The notes below the pieces were generated by a model, which did not search any database, had not been told where the DNA came from, and saw nothing but the letters and a program-made list of their open reading frames with translations. From contig CP065008.1 of assembly GCA_016699735.1 (NCBI GenBank), positions 2,356,001 through 2,420,000 of the forward strand: a stretch of DNA of 64,000 nt, given 5' to 3'. How positions within the stretch are numbered: position 1 is the stretch's first letter; each line of letters begins with the position of its first letter. Source of the DNA: Alphaproteobacteria bacterium. GTDB taxonomy: Bacteria; Pseudomonadota; Alphaproteobacteria; Micavibrionales; Micavibrionaceae. Of this stretch, positions 33,459 through 43,100 are shown piece by piece. Made by a program: the position numbers and the translations under genes.

Positions 33459-34264
33459 TATGGCGAGGGATCGTCCCCTTTGTCGCCATGCTGCTCCAGA
33501 AACTCGATAAGGGCTTGTTCGGTCAGGTCTTTCTTCTGCATCCCCGTGGCCTTGAGGAAGGCATCGACACGTTCGGACGTGTCTTTGCTGATCCGCGCCT
33601 GATAGCGGGCATCATACCGATTCACCTCGGCATGGGGGGATAACGCGGGATCGGGGAGTTCGTCACGTTTGCGGTGGGGGCGTTGCTTTCCAGTCTTCGT
33701 CTCTGTCAAATCCGGCTGCGGTATATATTTGAACCGCGAAATTACATGCTTGTTGAAATCATAAGTGAATTCGATTCTAAAGAATTTTGAGGTGACCGTG
33801 CAAGAATAATAGGACGGGTTTTTCTTGAGCGTTCTTTCGACAATGATGGGATCGCCAGTCGGTCCCTGTTCGCCTTCTTTCTTGCGGTAGGCATCGAACC
33901 CCGACCATTCGCCTTCGACATGGGCGCGTCCGCTGAAGACATCGGCAATGGCCGTCATCAGGAGATTGCGGACGGCAGGATCGGGACGGAAGCTCAGGAC
34001 CAGACGCCCCTCAAGCTGTCCGGTGGTTTCATCGACGCCGCCCAGCAGGGCATAAGTGAGTGCATACCCGTCCAGAACCGTGTGCTTCACGAGGGGCGCA
34101 AAATCGCTGTCCGGCTGATCCCAATCTTCGAGCAGGCTGCACGGGATAAGCCAAGTGTCGGGGGCAATCAGGATCGGCGCAAGGGTCCGTTCCCCGTCAA
34201 GCGTCTCCATCCCGTCAGCATGGGAGGAACTCTTCGGGCCATGTCTTCTTGTCTTGATCGCCAT
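33458..34264 (-). CDS. Unrecognised 268-aa element protein with possible ribbon-helix-helix tail
   Basis: A 268-aa protein. The main part ('APILIAPDTWLIPCSLLEDW', 'HTVLDGYALTYALLGGVDET', 'SKFFRIEFTYDFNKHVISRF') is an unrecognised alpha/beta domain whose wording resembles plasmid replication-initiator or regulator proteins. The C-terminus ('RYQARISKDTSERVDAFLKA', 'LTEQALIEFLEQHG') looks like a ribbon-helix-helix DNA-binding unit. It is flanked by palindromes on both sides: twin operators after its stop and a 32-base inverted repeat plus GTAGTAC sites upstream. A DNA-binding master regulator or initiator is a reasonable guess, not shown. Confidence 0.6.
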   Translation of the reverse strand: MAIKTRRHGPKSSSHADGMETLDGERTLAPILIAPDTWLIPCSLLEDWDQPDSDFAPLVKHTVLDGYALTYALLGGVDETTGQLEGRLVLSFRPDPAVRNLLMTAIADVFSGRAHVEGEWSGFDAYRKKEGEQGPTGDPIIVERTLKKNPSYYSCTVTSKFFRIEFTYDFNKHVISRFKYIPQPDLTETKTGKQRPHRKRDELPDPALSPHAEVNRYDARYQARISKDTSERVDAFLKATGMQKKDLTEQALIEFLEQHGDKGDDPSP

Positions 34265-34971
34265 GCCGGACTTTCAGGAATCGGCAGCGCATCGGCAGCC
34301 GGATGTTGGGATACCATCTTTCGGACAATCGCGCCAAGGGGGTTGGGTTGGCGCAGGGAAAAATGAAGCGCAAGCCTCATCGGGCTGGGCGTGTAGTACG
34401 AAGCATTGATTGTAGTACGGCCCCGGTTTGCCAAAGTGGAGGACCGCAAGATGTGCGTTGTAGTACAACGCCATCTTGGCAAGGGAGGCCCGCTAGCGCG
34501 CCTCCCGTTGCATCCCTCCCGGCCTGTGGCGCTCATCCGGCATTGAGCCAGACCGCGCCATCAAGCGTATCGCCGCTTGACCACGAGCGGGAGACTTCGC
34601 TCTCCCTGCACCCATCGCTCAGGGGCTTTCGCGCCCCTTGAAACCCACTCGTCAGGGTGCTGGCCCCCGACACCCGCCATTCAGGAAAGCCTCCGTGCTC
34701 TCCCGAAACCCTCATGGCAAACGGATGTCCGTTTGATCGACAATCAGGGGAGCCTTCAAGCTGCCCCCGATCCCCCCATGACCAACCGTGCGCCGTTTGG
34801 AGTCCGTCAGAGGCTTTCGCGCCCCTGAACCTACGACTCGCTTGCCGAAGCTGGACCCACGGCCAGCGATCCGCCGCTGGAGCACGTTCGCGGCGATCCG
34901 TCTTCATGCCCAAACCTTCCAGCCACGTGCTATCGTTTGCCGATGAGAACCGGATTCGTTCGCCTGACGCC
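34265..34971. other. Hairpin-rich non-coding region of the element
   Basis: About 700 bases with no convincing gene. It holds three GTAGTAC sites (34393, 34412, 34460), a 32-base inverted repeat (34447-34478), and a chain of short GC hairpins: GGAGACTTCGCTCTCC (34590), AGGGGCTTTCGCGCCCCT (34621) and AGGGGAGCCTT...GCCCCC (34747). Open frames crossing it lack protein-like composition. It could be a replication/transfer origin, a regulatory region or decayed sequence. Confidence 0.45.
34447..34478. repeat. 32-base near-perfect inverted repeat with GTAGTAC centre
   Basis: Arms CAAGATG + GCGTTGTA and TACAACGC + CATCTTG face each other around a single G, with one unpaired T in the left arm. The centre is GTAGTAC, which also occurs alone at 34393-34399 and 34412-34418. 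It lies 183 bases upstream of the 268-aa gene start. It could be an operator or origin binding site. Confidence 0.8.
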
Positions 34972-35403
34972 ATGACCGATACGCGCACACCCGAGCAGCG
35001 GCGACGGATCATGCAATCGGTCAAAACCGCAGATACCGAACCCGAGTGGTCCGTTCGAAGGCTGCTCTTTTCTCTTGGCTACCGATACAGGCTGCATCGA
35101 AAGGACTTGCCCGGATGTCCAGACATCGTCCTGCCTAGCCGTCGCAAGGCCATTTTCGTCCACGGTTGCTTCTGGCACGGCCACTCGTGTTCGAAGGGCC
35201 GTGCGCCGAAATCCCGCAAAGACTATTGGGGACCGAAAATCGCTGCGAACCGGGAGCGCGACGCCCGGAACCTGTGCAAACTGAACGATCTCGGATGGGC
35301 AACGGCGGTTGTCTGGCAGTGCGAACTGGCCGACAGGGACGCTCTGGCCGTGCGTCTCAAAAGCTTTGTTGAAGACAAGACAAATCGGGGCGACAAAACG
35401 TGA
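34972..35403 (+). CDS. vsr: Very short patch repair endonuclease (Vsr)
   Basis: A 143-aa Vsr-type endonuclease that nicks beside T:G mismatches made when 5-methylcytosine deaminates, protecting methylated sites from mutation. 'RTPEQRRRIMQSVKTADTEP', 'YRYRLHRKDLPGCPDIVLPS' and 'KAIFVHGCFWHGHSCSKGRA' (catalytic and zinc region) are canonical. An upstream ATG at 34906 is possible, but the ATG at 34972 gives the family N-terminus. It lies 22 bases before the cytosine methyltransferase, the typical partnership. Confidence 0.95.
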   Translation: MTDTRTPEQRRRIMQSVKTADTEPEWSVRRLLFSLGYRYRLHRKDLPGCPDIVLPSRRKAIFVHGCFWHGHSCSKGRAPKSRKDYWGPKIAANRERDARNLCKLNDLGWATAVVWQCELADRDALAVRLKSFVEDKTNRGDKT

Positions 35404-35425
35404 ACGAATTTGTAGGATGTCTCTC

Positions 35426-36802
35426 ATGACGATTCGCAAACCGAAATCCGGCAAAGCGCCGCCGAAGTCTTCAAGACCGATAGGGATCGACCTCTTTGCC
35501 GGAGCGGGCGGCATGAGTCTGGGATTCGAGCAAGCGGGGTTCGATGTCGCCGCCGCTGTGGAAGTCGATCCGATCCATTGCGCCATTCACAAATTCAATT
35601 TTCCACGGACGGCTGTGATCCCGGTATCCGTGTCCGCTCTGACAGGCGACGATATCCGCAAGCAGGCAGGAATCGGGGACAAGCGTGTCGCCTGCGTCTT
35701 CGGCGGTCCGCCCTGTCAGGGGTTTTCCCTCATCGGACACCGTGTCCTCGACGATCCCCGGAACTCGCTGGTCATGGACTTCGTGAGGCTCGTTTCAGAA
35801 TTGGAGGCCGACACCTTCGTTTTTGAGAACGTCAAAGGGCTTACGGTTGGCAAACACCGGGCGTTTTTGGACGAGCTTGTCGAAGCCTTCGAGGCCCGTG
35901 GATACAAAGTGCGCCTTCCGTGGCGCGTATTGAATGCCGATTGCTTCGGCGTTCCCCAGCACCGCGAACGTCTGATCATTATGGGCGCACGAAACGGCGC
36001 AACCCTCCCTGAGTATCCATTGCCCTCGACAAACCCCGCAGACGGAAAACGGAATATACCCGGTCTATCGCAGGGACCGACTTGCGGGGATGCGATCGGG
36101 GATTTGCCGGATGCCGAGCGCTTCGCGAGTTTGGTCGAACACGATGCGATCGAAACGGCAAAGTTCGGGAAACCGTCCGCCTATGCCGCCGAGATGCGCT
36201 GCCTAGCGAACGATTCCTGGCACTACGGTCATGTCAGGGACTGGAATCCCGCTGCGTTGACGTCGAGTTGCCGGACGGCGCACACCGATATTTCCAAGCG
36301 CCGCTTTTCGGAAACCGAACCCGGCGCGGTCGAGCCGATCAGCCGCTTCTTCAAGCTTGCGCCCGGCGGCCTCTCCAATACTTTGAGAGCGGGAACGGAC
36401 GGAGCGCGGGGCGCGTTCACGAGTCCGCGCCCGATTCACTACAAGTACAACCGTTGCATAACCGTCCGCGAGATGGCCCGCCTTCATGGGTTTCCCGACT
36501 GGTTTCGGTTTCACGCAACGAAGTGGCATGGCGCACGGCAGATCGGCAATGCCGTACCGCCCCCGCTTGCCCGCGCTGTCGCCGGAAAAGTCTTGGAAGC
36601 GCTCAACGTCAGGGCAGAGCGACCCGAAGGCGTCATGGAACTTGGCGATACGACTTTGCTCTACATGGAGCTTTCTGAGGCGGCTGAACACTTTGGCGTT
36701 GTAAAGCCATCGTCGAAACGCGACCGCAAGAGCGGCGCAAAAAAACGCAAACAGCATGAGATAGAGGCGGCCCGAACACGGCTGAGGGTCGTAAATGGCT
36801 AA
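35426..36802 (+). CDS. DNA (cytosine-5-)-methyltransferase
   Basis: A 458-aa C5-cytosine methyltransferase. Motif I 'DLFAGAGGMSLGFEQAG' (AdoMet), motif IV 'GGPPCQGFS' with the catalytic Cys, motif VI 'FENVKGL', motif VIII 'QHRERLIIMG' and motif X 'RQIGNAVPPPLARAV' appear in order. A target-recognition region of ~150 residues lies between VIII and IX. ATG 35426 is chosen because AGGA precedes it by eight bases; ATG 35417 is also possible. It is sandwiched between vsr and a candidate restriction gene, which its 3' end overlaps by eight bases. The recognition sequence cannot be read from the protein. Confidence 0.95.
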   Translation: MTIRKPKSGKAPPKSSRPIGIDLFAGAGGMSLGFEQAGFDVAAAVEVDPIHCAIHKFNFPRTAVIPVSVSALTGDDIRKQAGIGDKRVACVFGGPPCQGFSLIGHRVLDDPRNSLVMDFVRLVSELEADTFVFENVKGLTVGKHRAFLDELVEAFEARGYKVRLPWRVLNADCFGVPQHRERLIIMGARNGATLPEYPLPSTNPADGKRNIPGLSQGPTCGDAIGDLPDAERFASLVEHDAIETAKFGKPSAYAAEMRCLANDSWHYGHVRDWNPAALTSSCRTAHTDISKRRFSETEPGAVEPISRFFKLAPGGLSNTLRAGTDGARGAFTSPRPIHYKYNRCITVREMARLHGFPDWFRFHATKWHGARQIGNAVPPPLARAVAGKVLEALNVRAERPEGVMELGDTTLLYMELSEAAEHFGVVKPSSKRDRKSGAKKRKQHEIEAARTRLRVVNG

Positions 36803-37592
36803 GAAGGAAAAACCGGAAAATCGGTATAAGGTGCTGATCGAGCGTATCTTCTTCAGCCACTGGACGAAGGGTGCGACCGAGTTCGAGTTCGAACGCGAAG
36901 AGATCGAAGCCGTCGCCAAAGAGCTGGATATCGCATTGCCGAAAAATCTCGGCGATATCATCTACAGCTTCCGGTTTCGGGTGCCTCTGCCCGATCGCAT
37001 TCTTGAAACGCAGCCGGAAGATCTTGAATGGACCATCCGGGGAGCGGGCAAAGCCAAATACCGCTTCCAGTTGGCGAAAGTTACGCGGATCGTGCCCAAC
37101 CCCAATCTCGTCAGCATCGCCATTCCCGACGCCACGCCCGAACTGATCAGAGCCTATGCGCTTGGCGACGAGCAAGCCCTTCTCGCGATCGTCCGTTACA
37201 ACCGTCTGATTGACACGTTCCTCGGGCTGACGACCTACAGTCTCCAGAACCATCTGCGGACTACAGTAAAGGACATCGGCCAGATCGAAATCGACGAGCT
37301 GTATATCGGCCTCGACAAACATGGCTGTCACTATGCGATCCCCGTCCAAGCCAAAGGCGGAAAAGACCAGATCGGAATTGTGCAGATCGGGCAGGATTTG
37401 GCATTCGCAGCCGAGTCCTTCCCGAATATGAGGTGCAGGCCGATTGCCGCGCAGTTTATGGGCGGCGGTGTGGTGGCGCTGTTCGAACTGACCCTCGAAG
37501 GCGACGAAGTGAAAGTTGTCGAGGAGCGGCACTATAAACTTGTGCCTGCCGACCAGCTCGATCAAAGCGCCATCACCAACTACCGAACCTGA
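36795..37592 (+). CDS. Candidate type II restriction endonuclease
   Basis: A 265-aa protein overlapping the methyltransferase gene. The C-terminal half has the layout of a PD-(D/E)xK nuclease: 'IEIDELYIGLDKHG' (acidic pair Asp167/Glu168 and Asp174), then 'YAIPVQAKGGKDQIGIVQIG' with a Q-A-K triad at 185-187, as in several restriction enzymes where Gln replaces the usual acid. The N-terminal half is unrecognised and may read DNA. From position and motif it should cut the site protected by the neighbouring methyltransferase. I do not recognise a named enzyme family. Confidence 0.65.
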   Translation: MAKKEKPENRYKVLIERIFFSHWTKGATEFEFEREEIEAVAKELDIALPKNLGDIIYSFRFRVPLPDRILETQPEDLEWTIRGAGKAKYRFQLAKVTRIVPNPNLVSIAIPDATPELIRAYALGDEQALLAIVRYNRLIDTFLGLTTYSLQNHLRTTVKDIGQIEIDELYIGLDKHGCHYAIPVQAKGGKDQIGIVQIGQDLAFAAESFPNMRCRPIAAQFMGGGVVALFELTLEGDEVKVVEERHYKLVPADQLDQSAITNYRT

Positions 37593-37726
37593 TACCAGTC
37601 CCTTTATTCCAAGGTTTCGCGTTTCGCTTTGCTTGCAGGCAGCCCCGATCTAAAAATCCTTTCCCATGTATCTGTCGGCGGACCGGGCGTTGCGCCCGAC
37701 CGCAGGGATAAGGAAAGGATGAAGTC

Positions 37727-38116
37727 ATGATCGTGTTTCCCGAATCCTACCGTTCGGACAGCGAGGAGCGGCTGATCGGGCGCATCAGGGACAATCATGC
37801 GATGACCGAGGGCCAGCGCGTCGCGGAAATCCGCAAGCGCTTGCGGGCGCTGATTGCAGGCCGGAAACCGCTCGACGCGGCGCTCCTTGTGCGCCACGCG
37901 CAGACGCTGCGGACCATCCTTCAAGTCTCCAGCCTCCGGCGCGAAGAATTCAATACGCCTGCGGCCCTGTTCGCGGCGATCATCCTGCGGGCGCCGTTGC
38001 CGGGAATCGACGATCATGAGCGCGAATTGCTGGGTCTGCACTCCGCAGAGTTTGTAAAAGTCGTCGAGACCTTTGACCGCCAACAGGCGAAAGCGGCATC
38101 TGCGGAGTCGGCTTGA
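37727..38116 (+). CDS. Hypothetical helical protein
   Basis: A 129-aa soluble helical protein ('RSDSEERLIGRIRDNHAMTE', 'RVAEIRKRLRALIAGRKPLD', 'AALFAAIILRAPLPGIDDHE'). No motif recognised. The start has AAGGAAAGGATGAAG just upstream, a good ribosome-binding site. It lies between the restriction cluster and ardA, about 330 bases before the latter, and resembles the many small accessory genes next to ardA in conjugative elements. Confidence 0.6.
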   Translation: MIVFPESYRSDSEERLIGRIRDNHAMTEGQRVAEIRKRLRALIAGRKPLDAALLVRHAQTLRTILQVSSLRREEFNTPAALFAAIILRAPLPGIDDHERELLGLHSAEFVKVVETFDRQQAKAASAESA

Positions 38117-38450
38117 GCCTTTCTTCTTTCTGGTCCGCAGAGCGGCCCGTTGATTGATCCGTAGACGTTTGTTTTGGCGCGTCCGGCGGTGCCGGACCGG
38201 GCTCTCGTGAACGGAACCGCCTGAAGCGTTTCCGCCATCCGGCATCCATCCCTCGCGCAAAGTCTGAGTGAAGAAAAAACTTAGGGCGTTTCGCCCTCGG
38301 CGCGCTTCAAGGACAATCGGCGGTCTCCCGAGGCTCCTCCGCTGCGCTCCGTGCGCCCGCCGCAGATTCTCCTTTCCGCTTGCACACCCCCTGTTCGCCA
38401 CGAGGCAGGGTTGCATGAGCAACCCATTTCCTAAGAAAGGAAACCCTCCG

Positions 38451-39122
38451 ATGACGGACCTCTATCTCTGGGGCAAACACCCCGCCTATGCCAACGGCCA
38501 ATGGATCAAGCTGGAGCGCAACGCCAGCCCGAACGAAATCGACTCGCGCAAGGCGCAGGGCTTCGAACTGGCCGAGCTTGAATTGGGCAAGCACCCCGAA
38601 ACCTTCAAAGACGAAGAAAGCGCAGTCCGCATTTATGTCGCGTGTCTGGCCGCTTACAATGACGGCATTCTGCACGGGCGCTGGATCGACGCCACGCAGG
38701 GCGAGGAGCACATCCGGGACGCCATCAAGGCGATGCTGGCAAAATCCCCGATCATGTTTGCCGAGGAATGGGCGATCCATGACCATGAAGGGTTCGAAGG
38801 GATCGGCATCAGCGAATACGCCGATATGGCCAGCGTGTGCGCGATTGCCGCCTTCATCGACGAATACGGCTCCGTTGCCGCGAAACTGATGGAGCATTGC
38901 GGCGACCTTGAAGACGCCAAGGAGACCATGCGCGACCGCTACGCGGGCGTTTATTCATCCGTGGCCGACTTTGCACAGGAATTGACCGAGGAAACCACGC
39001 AGATTCCCGAGAACCTGCAATATTACATCGACTGGGAAAGCATGGCCCGCGATCTGGAAATCAACGACATCCTCGCCCTCGAAACCGGATTCGAGGAAGT
39101 GCATATTTTTTGGCGTCACTAG
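38451..39122 (+). CDS. ardA: ArdA antirestriction protein
   Basis: A 223-aa acidic ArdA protein, a DNA mimic that blocks type I restriction enzymes when the element enters a new host. 'VRIYVACLAAYNDGILHGRW', 'EEWAIHDHEGFEGIGISEYA' and 'LQYYIDWESMARDLEINDI' are family hallmarks, with high Asp/Glu content. Length is slightly above typical ArdA (~165-180 aa). The ATG at 38451 has AAGAAAGGA upstream; the longer open frame from 38268 reads through an Arg-rich leader and is rejected. The 330 bases before it have no other gene and may hold a single-strand promoter active after transfer. Confidence 0.92.
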   Translation: MTDLYLWGKHPAYANGQWIKLERNASPNEIDSRKAQGFELAELELGKHPETFKDEESAVRIYVACLAAYNDGILHGRWIDATQGEEHIRDAIKAMLAKSPIMFAEEWAIHDHEGFEGIGISEYADMASVCAIAAFIDEYGSVAAKLMEHCGDLEDAKETMRDRYAGVYSSVADFAQELTEETTQIPENLQYYIDWESMARDLEINDILALETGFEEVHIFWRH

Positions 39123-39146
39123 GCGGAAAATGAGGGAGCCGAGGGC

Positions 39147-39878
39147 TTACCCGCCCTTGGCATCTTTTGCGGAGTGCTTCAGGGGCTTGGGTTCGGGCAT
39201 TCCAAGGTTTTCTATGGGCCGTGTCTTGACGCGCTTGTGGTTCTCGAAGGCGAGAACGGTTTCGAACGGCACCTCCTGCTGCGTCAGGGTATAGAGAATC
39301 TTGCCGCCCGCATTGCTTTTGGCGACGGTGAAAAACCCGGCAAAAATAAGCTGCACCTTGTTGTCGCCGAAGACGGGATTGAGCCCCGCGCTCGAAATCT
39401 GCCCGTTCAGCCAGACGAAGCGGATGCGCGTGGCGCACCCGGCCTCGATATCGTCCTGATCCAGCGGCAGCGGAAATCCTTCTTCCCCGAAATTCCCCAG
39501 CCCTTCGATATCCGTCTTCGGATCGGGCCAGCATTTGGTGTAAACCGGATTCTCAAAGCGGTCCGTTGTCGCAAGCAGGATCGGATCGTCAATCTGGCTC
39601 ATGTCGATGGGTGCATACCGGAGTATGGTGGTATCCAGCCAGACGGTCTGTCCGTCATTCTTCTCCAGAAATTTGTGAATCGCGCCCTCGGGATTTGCCT
39701 CAAGGACGTGAACGGGATCGGAGAAGGCCGGATATTTCTCAAGCTCCGCTTTTTCCTGCGCGGTAGGCGGTGCGTCTTTCGCTTGAGCAGCGTGGGCCAT
39801 TTGCGGACTGCAAAGAACAACCGCGCCCGCAGCCAGCAACAGAGAATAACAGATCGAAGACAACACTATTCGGTTCAT
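39147..39878 (-). CDS. Secreted hypothetical protein beside the Rhs locus
   Basis: A 243-aa protein with signal peptide ('MNRIVLSSICYSLLLAAGAV', cleavage after MAHA). The mature part contains two cysteines ('KCWPDPKTDIEGLGNFGEEG', 'AGCATRIRFVWLNGQISSAG') likely to pair in the periplasm. I recognise no family. It diverges from the Rhs gene with ~230 bases between starts. An in-frame start at 39917 would add 13 polar residues before the signal peptide, so 39878 is preferred. Confidence 0.65.
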   Translation of the reverse strand: MNRIVLSSICYSLLLAAGAVVLCSPQMAHAAQAKDAPPTAQEKAELEKYPAFSDPVHVLEANPEGAIHKFLEKNDGQTVWLDTTILRYAPIDMSQIDDPILLATTDRFENPVYTKCWPDPKTDIEGLGNFGEEGFPLPLDQDDIEAGCATRIRFVWLNGQISSAGLNPVFGDNKVQLIFAGFFTVAKSNAGGKILYTLTQQEVPFETVLAFENHKRVKTRPIENLGMPEPKPLKHSAKDAKGG

Positions 39879-40105
39879 ATCGGAACTCCTCACTTCACGT
39901 AACAAATATCCACTCACAATAAATCACCGGATCGCAGTCAAACAAAAATAGTTCGCAACCAAGAGTCATTTTTCTTGCTTCTCTATTCTTACTTTTTTTA
40001 AGATCGTCTTCGCAACATTTTGCGTATTCTGATTTCATTTTTATTTTTTGCGCGGCGATCAAACGATCACTGCACCGCGTTCTTTTATATTGTGGGGGTT
40101 ATTTC

Positions 40106-43100
40106 ATGCGTTCAGGATTTTCCGCGCCCGTCTCATTCTTGCGCCTGCTGGCTGTTCTCGGGGTCTTGGGAATTTTGACCGCTCCGGCCATCTCCGCGCA
40201 GGCGGGCGACTGCGGCACCTCCTATACGTGCAGCGATGTGACAAACTGGTGGTATCCGGCCACAAACCCGAACGTCAGCTATCCGCAGAATCCGCTTTAC
40301 GGCAGCTTCACGTCCGCCCGCGATTTCTATTCCTGGGCGAACTGCGACGGGTTTGTCACCAAATCCTCCGTGACCGATACATGGGACAATAAAGCGACCA
40401 AGCAGCCCAATACGCAATGCACGACCAAACAGTTCACGAGCAACGACATCAACGGCAACGTGCAGTACAACAGTTCAGCCCCGCAGGCGATCCAGCAAAT
40501 CCATGGAGGAAGCGCGGCAACGGACAATCAGGGAGCAGCCAACGGCTACTACAATAACGCCCTTGTGGACGACACGCTCTGGTTCACGAGTCCGGGCGCC
40601 AGCGCAGGAAACCCCAAAGAGGTGCCGTTCCGGCTGTGCTTCAAATACGGCACAACGCCCGGTCCCAATCCCTACAATACGTATGGAGACGCGGAAGTCT
40701 CAACCCAGCTCACCAAGTTCGCTTATCTGGGCACTCTGGCCCAGATCAATTCCTCATGGACATCGGGGACCAACACGATCAACCGGGGCGCGGCCCCGAA
40801 CTGGACGACCGACAAATGCAATACGGGCAAGTGGACGCTCACAGGTCCGGGCGGCGGCGCTTATTCGCGCCTGACCCTCAATACGATCGGGACGCGCTAT
40901 TATTACGCGCCGCCGATCCATCAATACCGGCGCAACGGCAAGGTCGATGGCAATTTCCAGATTACGGGGATGCCCGCAGGCGTGACCTGCAACAGCGCTT
41001 CGGGCGTGTTTCCGGGCTGCGATTTTCCCGCCGATCCGCTGGAGACACCCGGCGAGGACCGCAAGAAAGAGCCGGATAATTCCTGCAACACCACGGCTAA
41101 CCCGATCAACTTCGCCTACGGCTTCAAGCTCCAGACCGAGAATGATTACACGGGTCCAAGCCTGCTGCAATTCACGCGCATCTACCGCAGCAACGGCGAC
41201 TGGCTGAATTTCAATCTCGGCAAATACTGGCGGCACAACTACGACCGCACGATCACGCTGGTCACCGGGCCGCAATCCAAGGCCGTCGAGATCACCACTG
41301 CCGAAGGCACGGCCTACAAATTCCGCTCCGATGTGGCCGTCAATAACTGGCAGGCGCTGGACTCGGATGTGAAGGCGACCTTCACCGAGCTTTACGACGC
41401 CACGCCCACCCTGATCGGTTATCTCTATACTGATGAAAACAAGACCAAGGAAACTTACAACACCAGCAGGAAGCTCACCCGCATTGAAACGCAGGGCGGC
41501 GAAGCGCTCAACCTGACCTATGACGGATCGGGGCGGCTCTCAACCGTGACGGACGAGCACGGGCGCAGCCTGACGCTCACCTATGACGGCTCAAGCCGAG
41601 TCTCCACCGTCGTCACGCCGGACGGCACCTTCACCTATACCTATGGAACGAACAACAATCTGACGCAGGTCACGAAGCCCGACACCAAGACCCGCATCTA
41701 CCATTATGAAAACACCACTTTCGTCAATGCGCTGACCGGCATCACTGACGAGATGGGTGTGCGCTATGCGACATGGGGCTATGACGCGCAGGGCCGCGCC
41801 AATTCCTCCTCCCATGCCGGGGGCGTGGACGATTACACCCTGACTTATAACGCCGACGGCACGATCACCGAGACCAACCCGCTCGGCAAGCAGACGATCT
41901 ATACCACCACGGTCATTAACGGCCTGCGGAAAATCACCAAAGTGGACGGGGTGGCCAGCGCCCACTGTCCCGCCGCGAATATGGCCTATACATATAATTC
42001 CAGCGGCTACCTCGCTAGCACGACCGACTGGGAAGGCAACCTCAGCAATTACACCACCGACGCCAACGGTCTTGAAACCGCCCGCGTCGAAGCTGTCGGA
42101 ACGGCGGAAGAGCGCACGATCACGACAACCTGGGATACAAGCCTGCGCCTGCCCGATGTCATCACCGAGGCTGGAAAGACGACCGACTACGCCTACGATT
42201 CCTTTGGCCGCATGACCTCCGTGACGGTCAAGGATACGGCGACAAACGAAACCCGCACGACGACCTATACCTACTGGAGCAATACGACCGGACCGGGCGG
42301 GCAGACCATCTTGGGCCGCTTGAAGGAGATCGACGGGCCGCGCACGGATGTCACGGACAAGACGACTTTCACCTATGACGCCAGTTTCCGGCTGATCAAA
42401 ACGACGAACGCGCTGGGCCAGTTTACGGAAACAACTTCGTTCGATGCTGCCGATCGTCCGCTGATTGCCAAGGATGAGAACGGGATCGAAACCCGCATGA
42501 CTTACGATGCGCTCGGGCGTCTGAAGACCGTCAAGCGGGCCTTCGGCACCGCGCTCGAAGCGCTGACCACCTTCACCTATAACTTCAACGGCGACCTGAC
42601 GCAGATCGACTCGCCCAACGGCGCGACCGTCACCTACACCTATGACACTGCCCGCCGTTTGACGGGCATGGCGGACGATCTCGGCAACACGGTCACCTAT
42701 ACGCTGGACGATGCCGGGAACATTCTGACCGAGACCCGCAAAGACCCGGCCAACGTCCTCAAATACACGCACAGCCAGACCTTCGATGAGATGTCGCGGC
42801 TCTTAACCAGCGTCGGGGCTGGAGCCGGATGGACGCGCTCTTATGCCTATGACAAGAACAGCAACCAGACGACTTATACAAATGCCAACAACCACGCGAC
42901 GAACTTCGCGTTCGACGGACTGGACCGGCTGGTCACAGCGACGGACGCGCTCTCGGGCGTGACCACCAACACAATCAACGATCTCGACCAGACCACCGGC
43001 ATCAAAGACCCGCGGAATAATTCTACGACCTATGCCTACAACGCCTTCGGAGACGTGACCCAGATCGTCAGCCCCGATACGGGCACGACGATGTTTGTCG

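Noticed and set aside
30410..34590. Shared 17-base string between the coupling-protein gene and the hairpin region
   Set aside because: A single match of that length in 64 kb can occur by chance, and the flanks do not align.
34657..34971. N-terminal extension of Vsr by about 105 residues
   Set aside because: Low-complexity, hairpin-derived sequence; Vsr proteins start close to the ATG at 34972.
41591..42772. 393-aa frame antisense to the Rhs gene
   Set aside because: Mirror image of YD repeats in GC-rich sequence, with no independent start signal or recognisable domain.
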